Source: Trebonia sp036509215 (GTDB taxonomy: Bacteria; Actinomycetota; Actinomycetes; Streptosporangiales; Streptosporangiaceae). From it: 6,166 nt of DNA. Below, piece by piece: positions 1-5,520 of the stretch. How positions within the stretch are numbered: the first letter of the stretch is position 1; every line of letters begins with the position of its first letter. The DNA lies in contig DATCGA010000331.1 of the NCBI GenBank assembly GCA_036509215.1, positions 1 through 6,166 of the forward strand, given 5' to 3'. The position numbers were made by a program, and so were the translations under genes. The notes beneath the pieces were generated by a model. That model did not search any database, was not told the DNA's origin, and saw only the letters and a program-made list of their open reading frames with translations.

Positions 1-26
1 CCGTCCCGCCACGACGGGCGGGACGG
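1..26. terminator. GC-rich hairpin, probable terminator of an upstream gene
   Basis: CCGTCCCGCC (1-10) pairs perfectly with GGCGGGACGG (17-26) across the six-base loop ACGACG. No T-run follows directly; the nearest is TTTT at 43-46. A second short hairpin, CGGGT (24-28) with ACCCG (33-37), overlaps its 3' arm and would compete with it. Actinobacterial terminators often lack a U-tract, so a terminator for a gene left of the window is the likely reading. The window edge hides any such gene, so this is inference. Confidence 0.4.
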
Positions 27-65
27 GTTCCAACCCGCGCGATTTTCTCACGCCGGCCGCCCCGC

Positions 66-71
66 TAGTCT
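66..71 (+). promoter_or_regulatory. Candidate -10 element for leaderless transcription of the GNAT gene
   Basis: TAGTCT fits the actinobacterial TANNNT -10 pattern and lies six bases before the GTG at 78, so transcription would begin at about the first base of the start codon. No convincing -35 hexamer is visible at 42-48, and no Shine-Dalgarno precedes the GTG. Leaderless mRNAs are common in Actinomycetota. The spacing is seen directly; promoter function is inferred. Confidence 0.4.
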
Positions 72-77
72 GGCCGG

Positions 78-560
78 GTGGAACAGGCGGAGACACCCCA
101 GCCGGATCGGATGCCGACGGCGCTGCTGCGGGAGGCACGGCGCGAGGACGTGCCGGAGATCGTCGCGCTGCTGGCCGATGACGCGATCGGGGCGGGCCGG
201 GAAGGGCCGGCCGACGCCTACTACGCGGCGTTCGAGCTGATCGCGGCCGACCCGGGTAATCGGCTGCTGGTCGCCGAGGCGGCCGGGCGCATCGTCGGGA
301 CCCTCCAGCTGACCATGATCCCCGGGCTGAGCAGGCACGGCATGCTGCGGGCGCAGATCGAGGGCGTCCGCGTCGGCGCCGACCAGCGCGGCCAGGGGCT
401 CGGCCGCCGGATGATCGAGCGGGCGATCGACCTGGCCCGCGAGCAGGGCTGCGGGCTGGTCCAGCTGACGTCAGACAAGCGGCGGCCGGACGCTATCCGC
501 TTCTACGAGTCGCTGGGGTTCACCGCCTCCCACGAGGGGCTGAAGATCTCGCTGCCGTGA
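78..560 (+). CDS. GNAT-family N-acetyltransferase
   Basis: A 160-residue single-domain GNAT protein, which would transfer an acetyl group from acetyl-CoA to an amine on an unknown small molecule or protein in the cytoplasm. The N-terminal strand begins near LLREARREDVPEI (residues 16-28). The acetyl-CoA pyrophosphate loop is visible as V97-R-V...QRGQGLG (103-109), matching the Q/R-x-x-G-x-G/A signature. The C-terminal motif B is RFYESLGF (141-148), where Tyr143 is the usual general-acid position. Length is normal for the family. The GTG start is preferred because a TANNNT box sits six bases upstream; ATG at 111 would remove only the unconserved first 11 residues and also lacks a good ribosome site. 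It stops 14 bp short of the convergent TetR gene. The acceptor substrate cannot be inferred. Family assignment is secure; the start is moderately so. Confidence 0.87.
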   Translation: MEQAETPQPDRMPTALLREARREDVPEIVALLADDAIGAGREGPADAYYAAFELIAADPGNRLLVAEAAGRIVGTLQLTMIPGLSRHGMLRAQIEGVRVGADQRGQGLGRRMIERAIDLAREQGCGLVQLTSDKRRPDAIRFYESLGFTASHEGLKISLP

Positions 561-574
561 CCGCCGCCGCCTCG

Positions 575-1198
575 TTACCGCGCGAGCAGGGCCGGCAGGA
601 CCTGCCGCACGTTCTCGTCGAGCTGGGCGGCCGCGGTCGGGTCGCCGGCCAGCTGGCGCAGCAGCGCGTGCTGGAAGACGCCGTCGAGCAGGGCGTAGGC
701 CAGGGCCGGGGTGACCGCGAGCGGCGTGCCGCTGAGCTCGCCGAACTTGGCCACGATGCGCCAGATCATCCGCTCAAGGGACTGGTCGATGTCGGTGACG
801 TCGGCCCGGAACTTCTCGTCGAACAGCGACTGGTTGCGCAGGTCGTACCAGAGCCGGTGCAGGGACGCGTCCTCGACCAGCGTCGCCGCCATCGCGGCGC
901 CGAACCCGCGGCGGACCCGGTCGGCCGCGACGGCGGTGGCCACGATCGAGTCGTACCTGAGCACGCACTCGGCCTTGTACTGCCGGACGCAGTACATGAT
1001 CAGCTCGAACTTGTCGGCGAAGTAGTAGTGCAGCACGCCGTGCGAGAACTCGGAGTTCTGCGCGATGTCGCGCAGGCTGGTGTTCGCGTAGCCCCGCTCG
1101 GCCAGCGTCTGCAGCGCGGCAGCGGCGAGCTGGTCGCGGCGCTCGGCGAACTTGTCCACCTGTCGGCGCGCGATCGTGTCCCGGTTCTGAACTGCCAT
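575..1198 (-). CDS. TetR-family transcriptional regulator
   Basis: A 207-residue one-component repressor of typical TetR length. The DNA-binding domain covers about residues 19-67: helix 1 from RRDQLAAAALQTLAERG, then the helix-turn-helix LRDIAQNSEFSHGVLHYYF (42-60) and the conserved DKFELI that starts helix 4. The remainder is a helical ligand and dimer domain (about 75-205) with W/F/L-rich segments, of the broad BetI-like type. It is transcribed divergently from the SDR operon across a 172-bp gap that contains a matching palindrome, so it probably represses that operon and perhaps itself, with release by a substrate or acyl-CoA. The ATG at 1198 has GGAG only two bases upstream, too close for a ribosome site, while a TANNNT box six bases upstream suggests a leaderless transcript. 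The ligand is unknown. Family very sure, target inferred. Confidence 0.94.
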   Translation of the reverse strand: MAVQNRDTIARRQVDKFAERRDQLAAAALQTLAERGYANTSLRDIAQNSEFSHGVLHYYFADKFELIMYCVRQYKAECVLRYDSIVATAVAADRVRRGFGAAMAATLVEDASLHRLWYDLRNQSLFDEKFRADVTDIDQSLERMIWRIVAKFGELSGTPLAVTPALAYALLDGVFQHALLRQLAGDPTAAAQLDENVRQVLPALLAR

Positions 1199-1204
1199 GA
1201 CTCC

Positions 1205-1210
1205 ACGGTA
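1205..1210 (-). promoter_or_regulatory. Candidate -10 element for leaderless transcription of the TetR gene
   Basis: On the minus strand TACCGT ends six bases before the TetR ATG, the same geometry as the TAGTCT box before the GNAT gene. The start point would fall on or next to the A of the ATG. No good -35 hexamer is seen 16-18 bases further upstream (1228-1234), so it may depend on the -10 box alone or on another sigma factor. Confidence 0.4.
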
Positions 1211-1242
1211 CTGGACGATCGGCCAAATTCTGTAAGGCGATC

Positions 1243-1271
1243 GTCAAGCAATCTCTTGACAACTGTCAAGA
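1243..1271. promoter_or_regulatory. Candidate TetR operator: perfect palindrome plus extra half-site
   Basis: TCTTGACA (1254-1261) and TGTCAAGA (1264-1271) form a perfect 8-bp inverted repeat around the two bases AC, the size and shape of a TetR-family site. A third copy of the core, GTCAAG, lies at 1243-1248; it forms a second inverted pair with CTTGAC (1255-1260) and a direct repeat with GTCAAG (1265-1270), 22 bp apart, about two helical turns. The palindrome contains TTGACA on both strands, so it could also serve as a -35 box, but no good -10 box lies 16-18 bp beyond it on either strand. It is the only strong palindrome I see in the divergent gap. Binding is inferred. Confidence 0.55.
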
Positions 1272-1370
1272 CTGAGATCAGCCTTGGAGGCACGCCGGCG
1301 GCACACAAGCGACATTTCCGGTCGCGGCGGTCACTTAAGGGCGGGGCTCGGCAGCACAGAGAGGTGTCCG
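1272..1370 (+). other. Leader of the SDR operon; promoter not resolved
   Basis: About 100 bases between the candidate operator and the SDR start. No convincing -35/-10 pair is visible; the best weak pairing is TTTCCG (1315-1320) with TAAGGG near 1335-1341. A strong GGAGG at 1286-1290 is not followed by a plausible start codon. If transcription starts near the palindrome, the mRNA would have a long untranslated leader, but no riboswitch-like fold was recognised. Confidence 0.3.
1359..1364 (+). promoter_or_regulatory. Ribosome binding site fixing the SDR start
   Basis: GAGAGG lies six bases before the ATG at 1371. It supports that start over an in-frame upstream TTG at 1284, which would add 29 residues unlike any SDR N-terminus. 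Confidence 0.75.
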
Positions 1371-2174
1371 ATGAGCGTGTACGACCTGACGGGGCGCAGG
1401 GCCCTGGTAACCGGCGGGGCCCGGGGCCTGGGCGAGGGAATGGCGCGGGCGCTGGCCCGGGCCGGCGCGTCGGTGGTGATCGGCGACATCAGGGACGACC
1501 TCGGCAAGGCGTGCGCCGAGTCGCTGCGCTCGGACGGACTCAGCGTCGAGTTCGTGCCGCTCGACATTACCGCCGAAGACAGCTGGGTCCAGGCGATCCC
1601 GCAGGTCATCGGGCACCTGGGCGGGCTCGACATCCTGGTCAACAACGCCGGGGTGGAGATCACCAGCCTGCTGGTGGACATCGACCCTGACGACGTTCGC
1701 AGGCAGCTCGAGGTGAACGTGCTCGGCACCGCGCTCGGCCTCAAGCACGGCTTCCGCGCGATGCGGCCAGGCGGCCTGGCCGGCGCGGGCGGCTCGATCG
1801 TCAACGTCGCGTCGGTCGCGGCGACGATCGCCTTCCCCGGCATCGCGATCTACTCGGCGACCAAGTCCGCAGTCGACCGGCTGACCAAGGTCGCCGCGAT
1901 GGAGTCGGGCAGGCTCGGCTACGGGGTCCGGGTGAACTGCGTGTACCCCGGTCTGGTGCCGACCGAGATGGGTAATCAGCTGGCGAACGACTGCGCGACC
2001 ATCGGCCTGTTCCCGACCGCCGCCGACGCGGCGATGGCGGTGGCGGGCCTGACCCCGCTCGGCCGCCTCGGCGAGGTGGCGGAGATCGCCGACGCGGTGG
2101 CGTTCCTCGCCTCGGACGGGGCACGGTTCATCACCGGGGCCGGGCTCCCGGTCGACGGCGGCATGGGAATGTGA
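1371..2174 (+). CDS. Short-chain dehydrogenase/reductase, classical SDR, NAD-type
   Basis: A 267-residue classical SDR, a cytoplasmic NAD(P)-dependent oxidoreductase that interconverts alcohol and ketone groups. The order of motifs is complete: cofactor loop TGGARGLG (14-21), Asp39 at the end of strand 2 (VVIGDI), which in this family favours NAD(H), acidic DI at 65-66 contacting the adenine, NNAG (91-94), and the catalytic tetrad Asn116, Ser148, Tyr161 and Lys165 in YSATK. PG (193-194) follows, and the C-terminal GLPVDGGMGM is the normal SDR end. It resembles the 3-alpha/20-beta-hydroxysteroid dehydrogenase type, but that name covers many substrates. It is the first gene of the operon, 13 bp before the next start, and divergent from the TetR gene, which probably controls it. 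Residues 201-245, the substrate-lid region, would decide specificity. Class is certain, substrate unknown. Confidence 0.95.
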   Translation: MSVYDLTGRRALVTGGARGLGEGMARALARAGASVVIGDIRDDLGKACAESLRSDGLSVEFVPLDITAEDSWVQAIPQVIGHLGGLDILVNNAGVEITSLLVDIDPDDVRRQLEVNVLGTALGLKHGFRAMRPGGLAGAGGSIVNVASVAATIAFPGIAIYSATKSAVDRLTKVAAMESGRLGYGVRVNCVYPGLVPTEMGNQLANDCATIGLFPTAADAAMAVAGLTPLGRLGEVAEIADAVAFLASDGARFITGAGLPVDGGMGM

Positions 2175-2180
2175 GGGGGG
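2174..2180 (+). promoter_or_regulatory. Ribosome binding site of the second operon gene
   Basis: AGGGGGG begins on the last base of the SDR stop codon and ends seven bases before the ATG at 2188, favouring coupled translation of the two genes. Confidence 0.65.
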
Positions 2181-2187
2181 ACCAACC

Positions 2188-3315
2188 ATGAGCGACAAGA
2201 AGAAGGTCGTGGTCTACGGCGCCTCCGGCTACACCGGGCGGCTGGTCTGCGAGTACCTGCGCGAGTTCAACGTCCCGTTCATCGCGGCGGGCCGGGACAA
2301 GGCACGGATCGCGGAGGCGCTGGAGACGGTGCCCGGCATCGGGACCGTCGAGCACGAGATCGTCGAGGTCGAGCACGCGGTCGGGCCGCTGTCGGAGCTG
2401 TTCGACGGCGCCAGCGTGGTCTGCAACATGGTCGGGCCGTTCGCCACCTACGGGGCCGAGGTCGTCGAGGCCTGCCTGGCGACCGGCTGCCATTACCTCG
2501 ACACCACCGGCGAGCAGGACTGGCTGATCGCGGCCGAGGCCGCCTACGGCGCCCGGATGGCGGCGGCGGGCCTGCTGCTCGCGCCCGGCGTCGCCCAGAT
2601 GTACACCACCGGGGAGATCGCCGCCCAGCTCTGCCTGGAGCAGCCGGGCCTGGACACGCTCGACATCCTGGTGTTCTGGAAGGGCGCGCCGACGGTCGCC
2701 TCGACCCGGACGATCCTCGTCAACGCCGCCCTCGCCAAGGCCTACTACCTGGAGCAGAACGCGTACCAGGAGTGGCCGGCCGACGGCGGCCTCTACTCGG
2801 TGACCGTGCCGGGCCAGCACGAGACCGGGCTGGCGCTGCCGTGGGGCGGCACCTCGCACCCGGTCTGGTTCAACCGCGACCCGAGGGTCGCCAACGTCAA
2901 GGTGCTCGGCGGCGTCTTCAACCGGCCGCTGATGCTCGGCGTCCCGCAGATCGTCGCGGCCGCCCTCGCGCAGATCGCGGACCTGCCCGAGGCGGACAAG
3001 CACCGGGTGCTGGCCGAGCAGGCGGCGGCGGTGATGAACCAGATGCCGCCCCGCGAGTACACGCGGATCAACACCTCGCTCGACTCGGTGCACGCCTCAG
3101 GGCCGCTCGGCCGGGCGCACTGCATCATCCACGGGAACTGCAACTACAAGCAGACCGGCCTGCTGCAGGCGTACGCCGCCTACTCGCTGCTTCAGCAGCC
3201 GCCGCGGCGGGCCGGGTTCGCGTCCGGCTGCCAGGCGTTCGGCGCCCGCGAACTGCTCGGCGTGCTGCGTAGTTTCGGCCTGGTGATGGAACCCGCGCTC
3301 ACCAGGTCGAGTTGA
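2188..3315 (+). CDS. Saccharopine-dehydrogenase-like NADP-binding protein
   Basis: A 375-residue protein with an N-terminal Rossmann domain of the saccharopine dehydrogenase NADP-binding type: VVVYGASGYTG (7-17) supplies the G-x-x-G-x-x-G loop, and AGR (34-36) places Arg36 where it could bind the NADP 2'-phosphate. CNMVGPF (79-85) and HYLDTTGE (102-109) are the family's conserved strand ends. After about residue 150 it diverges from true saccharopine dehydrogenases. From memory, similar actinobacterial proteins end in a domain of unknown function (DUF5938, as I recall it), and the mycobacterial trans-acting enoyl reductase Rv2953 belongs to the same superfamily. Lysine metabolism is therefore unlikely; an oxidoreductase acting on an acyl or cyclic substrate next to the SDR and CoA ligase is a reasonable inference. 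No signal peptide or clear membrane helix is seen. It is the middle gene, with gaps of 13 and 14 bp. Confidence 0.88.
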   Translation: MSDKKKVVVYGASGYTGRLVCEYLREFNVPFIAAGRDKARIAEALETVPGIGTVEHEIVEVEHAVGPLSELFDGASVVCNMVGPFATYGAEVVEACLATGCHYLDTTGEQDWLIAAEAAYGARMAAAGLLLAPGVAQMYTTGEIAAQLCLEQPGLDTLDILVFWKGAPTVASTRTILVNAALAKAYYLEQNAYQEWPADGGLYSVTVPGQHETGLALPWGGTSHPVWFNRDPRVANVKVLGGVFNRPLMLGVPQIVAAALAQIADLPEADKHRVLAEQAAAVMNQMPPREYTRINTSLDSVHASGPLGRAHCIIHGNCNYKQTGLLQAYAAYSLLQQPPRRAGFASGCQAFGARELLGVLRSFGLVMEPALTRSS

Positions 3316-3320
3316 GGGAG
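3315..3320 (+). promoter_or_regulatory. Ribosome binding site deciding the ligase start
   Basis: AGGGAG lies nine bases before the ATG at 3330, starting on the last base of the preceding stop. It supports ATG 3330 over the in-frame TTG at 3312, which overlaps the upstream stop codon and has no ribosome site. Confidence 0.65.
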
Positions 3321-3329
3321 AGCGGAGCC

Positions 3330-4907
3330 ATGCGGCTCGTCGACTTCCTCGACAAGGGGGCGTCGGTCCACCCCATCGACGCCCCCTGTCTCACGATGGC
3401 CGGCCAGGCCAGGAGCTACGCCGAGGTGCAGCGCCTGTCCTGGTCGGTCGGGCGGGCGCTGGCCCGGTCCGGCATCAGGCCGGGCGACAAGGTGGCGGTG
3501 CTGTCGGGCAACGACCCGGTGGCGTTCGCCTCGGTCTTCGGCATCAGCCGGGCCGGCGCGGTCTGGTGCCCGGTCAACCCGCGCAACGAGGCGGCCGAGA
3601 ACCGCGAGCTGCTGGCGCTGCTCGACTGCCGCTGCCTGATCTTCGCCGCTGCGTTCGCGCCGCTGGTGGCCAAGATCGCCCCGGACCTGCCCGAGCTGAC
3701 CACGCTCGTCTGCCTCGACGCCGACCCCGGCGCTCGCGACGCCGGCGGCGCCGTCGGCGCTCCGGGCGTGGCCGGCGCGGTCGGCTTCGCCGATTGGCTG
3801 GCCGGGCTCGACGACGGCCCCTGGCAGGCCGACCCGGTCGACGATGTGGTGATGATCGCCGGGACCGGCGGCACCACCGGCAGGCCCAAGGGGGTGATGC
3901 TGACCGGCCGCAACGTCGAGACGATGGCGGCCCTGACGCTGATGAGCTACCCGTTCGAGGGCAGCCCGGTCTACCTCGCGTTCGCCCCGCTCACGCACGC
4001 GGCGGGGGTGCTCTGCTTCCCGATCATGGCGCTCGGCGGCGAGATCGTCATCATGCCGCACCCGGACCTGGGGGAGTTCCTCGCGCTCATCGCCGCGCAC
4101 CGGGTCACCCACGCGTTCCTGCCGCCGACCGTGATCTACTCGCTGCTCGACCACCCGGCGCTCGCGTCGGCCGACCTGGGCTCGCTGCAGTGCCTCTGGT
4201 ACGGGGCCGCCCCGATGTCGGCCGCCCGGCTGGAGCAGGCGATCGGCGCCCTCGGGCCGGTCCTGGGTCAGCTGTTCGGCCAGACCGAGGCGCCGATGTT
4301 CATCTCCGTCCTCCCGCCCAGGGAGCACCTGCACGCGGACGGGACGCTGGCGACCGAGCGGTTCACCTCGGCCGGCCGCCCCACCCCGCTGACCACGGTG
4401 GCGATCATGGACGAGGCGGGGCGGACGCTGCCGCCGGGGGAGCGCGGCGAGATCGTGGCCCGCGGCCCGCTGGTGATGGCCGGCTACTGCCGGAACCCGG
4501 CCGCCACCGCCGAGGCGTCCAGGCACGGCTGGCACCACACCGGCGACGTCGGGTACCTGGACGCCGACGGCTACCTGTACATCGTCGACCGGCTCAAGGA
4601 CATGATCATCAGCGGCGGCTTCAACGTCTACTCGGCCGAGGTCGAGCAGGCGGTGCTGGCCCACCCGGCCGTGCTCGACTGCGCGGTCGTCGGCCTGCCG
4701 GACGACAAGTGGGGCGAGCGCGTCACCGCGATCATCCAGCCGCTGGACGGTCGCGACGTCACCGCCGAGGAGATCCGGGCCTTCGTCAAGGACCGCCTCG
4801 GCAGCGTGAAGGCTCCCAAGCAGGTCGAGATCTGGCCCGAGCTGCCCCGCTCCCGGGTCGGCAAGATCCTCAAGGCCGACGTCAAGGCGCGCCTGCTCGA
4901 CGGCTGA
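3330..4907 (+). CDS. Acyl-CoA synthetase / AMP-dependent ligase (ANL superfamily)
   Basis: A 525-residue adenylate-forming enzyme, expected to convert a carboxylic acid, ATP and CoA into acyl-CoA, AMP and pyrophosphate in two steps. The phosphate loop is GTGGTTGRPKG (178-188, Lys187). The A5 region has GAAPMS followed by FGQTE (316-320), which positions the adenine and magnesium. HTGD ends at Asp406, which binds the ribose, and VDRLKDMIISGGFNVY (419-434) contains Arg421 and the hinge before the mobile C-terminal domain. Lys512 in RVGKILK (509-515) is the catalytic lysine of adenylation. All key residues are present and length is normal. It resembles FadD-type medium- and long-chain or cyclic-acid CoA ligases more than peptide-synthetase domains, since no carrier domain follows. 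It is the last gene of the operon and probably activates the substrate that the two dehydrogenase-like proteins handle. The acid itself is not identifiable. A long hairpin follows the stop. Confidence 0.95.
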   Translation: MRLVDFLDKGASVHPIDAPCLTMAGQARSYAEVQRLSWSVGRALARSGIRPGDKVAVLSGNDPVAFASVFGISRAGAVWCPVNPRNEAAENRELLALLDCRCLIFAAAFAPLVAKIAPDLPELTTLVCLDADPGARDAGGAVGAPGVAGAVGFADWLAGLDDGPWQADPVDDVVMIAGTGGTTGRPKGVMLTGRNVETMAALTLMSYPFEGSPVYLAFAPLTHAAGVLCFPIMALGGEIVIMPHPDLGEFLALIAAHRVTHAFLPPTVIYSLLDHPALASADLGSLQCLWYGAAPMSAARLEQAIGALGPVLGQLFGQTEAPMFISVLPPREHLHADGTLATERFTSAGRPTPLTTVAIMDEAGRTLPPGERGEIVARGPLVMAGYCRNPAATAEASRHGWHHTGDVGYLDADGYLYIVDRLKDMIISGGFNVYSAEVEQAVLAHPAVLDCAVVGLPDDKWGERVTAIIQPLDGRDVTAEEIRAFVKDRLGSVKAPKQVEIWPELPRSRVGKILKADVKARLLDG

Positions 4908-4929
4908 GGCTCGCGAATTCAAACCCGTC

Positions 4930-5015
4930 ATCTCGAACGGGCCCGGCTGACTCCGGCCGCTTAACCTGAGCCGCTTCAGCGGGCGGGCGCAGAGCCGGCC
5001 GGGTCCGTTCGAGAT
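4930..5015. terminator. Long near-perfect hairpin, probable bidirectional terminator
   Basis: ATCTCGAACGGGCCCGGC (4930-4947) pairs with GCCGGGTCCGTTCGAGAT (4998-5015): 18 positions with a single G-T wobble. On the plus-strand RNA the stem continues inward by UG/CG, an A-C mismatch and CUC/GAG (to 4953 and 4992). The loop holds a small CCGC-TTCA-GCGG hairpin (4971-4982). It sits between the ligase stop (4907) and the end of the convergent gene (5050), where a shared terminator is expected. It is much longer than a usual terminator stem. Confidence 0.6.
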
Positions 5016-5034
5016 CAGCGATTGCGATCTTTTT
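5012..5034 (+). terminator. Small hairpin followed by T-run
   Basis: AGATC (5012-5016) pairs with GATCT (5026-5030) around a nine-base loop, and T5030-T5034 forms a T-run, the geometry of an intrinsic terminator reading plus. The stem is weak (5 bp) and shares bases 5012-5015 with the 3' arm of the long hairpin upstream, so the two cannot form together. It may back up that terminator or be chance. Confidence 0.3.
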
Positions 5035-5049
5035 CCGCCGTGCGTGGGC

Positions 5050-5352
5050 CTATTGCTGTTGGCTGGTATGGGATCGGCGCCATCGCTCGTATTCGCGGTG
5101 CCTGACGCCGCGGTCGTGCTCGTGGATCACGGCGATGAGCGCTGGCAGGCCATTCTCCCCGGCATAGCACTCGGCGTGGATCAGCCGGGTCGGGGTGCCG
5201 CGAAGGTCTTCGACGAACGGCACCCAGAAGCCGCTCGATGGTGCGGCGGAGTCGTCTTTGGCCGGATGGGAGGACACGCCCGGGCCGCTGGGGTCGATCT
5301 CAGAGCCGCACGACGGACAGACTGGTCCGTGGTCGCGCATAGCGGCCATCAT
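5050..5352 (-). CDS. Small protein with probable CxxC/HxxC zinc site, function unknown
   Basis: A 100-residue protein I cannot name. CPSC (Cys12, Cys15) followed by GSEIDPSGPG looks like a zinc knuckle, and HAEC (His59, Cys62) supplies a second pair, giving a Cys2-HisCys site of treble-clef or PARP-finger-like spacing. Around the second pair WVPFVEDLRGTPTRLIHAECY reads as strand, turn and helix start, and LPALIAVIHEHD (69-80) as an amphipathic helix. The tail is basic and hydrophilic (RHREYERWRR). It has no signal peptide or membrane segment. I prefer this frame over the overlapping plus-strand reading frame (5044-5367) because of the metal-ligand pairs and the sensible hydrophobic pattern. 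Start is uncertain: ATG codons lie at 5352, 5349 and 5340, none with a clear ribosome site; AAGAG directly abuts the first. A weak promoter (TTGAGA at 5395-5390, TCATCT at 5371-5366) could drive it. It converges on the ligase operon and lies downstream of corA on the same strand. Confidence 0.68.
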   Translation of the reverse strand: MMAAMRDHGPVCPSCGSEIDPSGPGVSSHPAKDDSAAPSSGFWVPFVEDLRGTPTRLIHAECYAGENGLPALIAVIHEHDRGVRHREYERWRRSHTSQQQ

Positions 5353-5416
5353 CTCTTAAGGCGGTAGATGACGGCAAGGCCGCTCATGATCTCAAGCGTC
5401 TACTCGGAGATTGCGG

Positions 5417-5449
5417 CAGATCGTGATGATAACAGCAAGAAGCGCGGGG
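5417..5449. repeat. 33-bp imperfect direct repeat, copy 1
   Basis: The right 22 bases (5428-5449, GATAACAGC...GCGCGGGG) are identical to 5532-5553. The left part reads CAGATCGTGAT here and CAGACGTGGTG in copy 2, which align with one substitution and one single-base gap in each copy. The copy starts are exactly 104 bp apart. It lies in the non-coding gap between corA and the zinc-site gene. Confidence 0.85.
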
Positions 5450-5457
5450 TAACAGAA

Positions 5458-5507
5458 TTATTGTGCGACGTTTCAATACGTTTTCCGAATGTTTTGTCGC
5501 GCAATAA
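5458..5507. repeat. AT-rich inverted repeat (12-bp arms) with phased T-tracts in the loop
   Basis: TTATTGTGCGAC (5458-5469) pairs with GTCGCGCAATAA (5496-5507) with only one G-T wobble. The 26-base loop carries T-tracts at 5471-5473, 5481-5484 and 5492-5495, spaced 10 and 11 bp, which is one helical turn and could bend the DNA. The segment between the two direct repeats (5450-5531) is 36 of 82 G+C, 44 percent by my count, far below the surrounding DNA. It could be a terminator for corA (without a T-run on the minus strand), a protein-binding site, or a small mobile-element remnant. Confidence 0.7.
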
Positions 5508-5520
5508 CCTAAGGCACGAC

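Noticed and set aside
557..1690. Long plus-strand open frame (377 codons) across the TetR gene and into the SDR gene
   Set aside because: It is the antisense shadow of the TetR gene and an out-of-frame reading of the SDR gene. Composition is Arg/Gly/Val-rich without any domain, whereas both overlapped frames show complete family motifs.
3312..3329. TTG start for the ligase overlapping the previous stop codon (TTGA)
   Set aside because: No ribosome site precedes it, and ATG 3330 has AGGGAG at good spacing and a normal family N-terminus.
3192..4931. 579-codon minus-strand open frame opposite the ligase
   Set aside because: Typical high-GC antisense frame, rich in Arg, Gly, Ala and Asp with no motif; the plus strand encodes a complete ANL enzyme.
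4998..5016. CCGTTCGAGAT looking like a tRNA T-arm
   Set aside because: It is the 3' arm of the long hairpin, the last loop base does not fit the TTCRANY pattern, and no cloverleaf arms or acceptor stem are found.
5044..5367. Plus-strand 107-codon frame with a hydrophobic start, resembling a signal peptide
   Set aside because: It is complementary to the zinc-site gene, which shows paired metal ligands; the plus frame has no ribosome site, no domain and an Arg-rich tail.
5401..5450. Minus-strand frame reading PALLAVIITICRNLRVDA across repeat copy 1, possibly a transposase tail
   Set aside because: Too short, no upstream continuation in the same frame through copy 2, and no recognisable DDE residues; not enough to call an insertion-sequence remnant.
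5470..5480. GTTTCAATACG, reminiscent of the end of some CRISPR repeats
   Set aside because: A single occurrence; the nearby direct repeats occur only twice, 104 bp apart, with no spacer-repeat periodicity and no cas genes.
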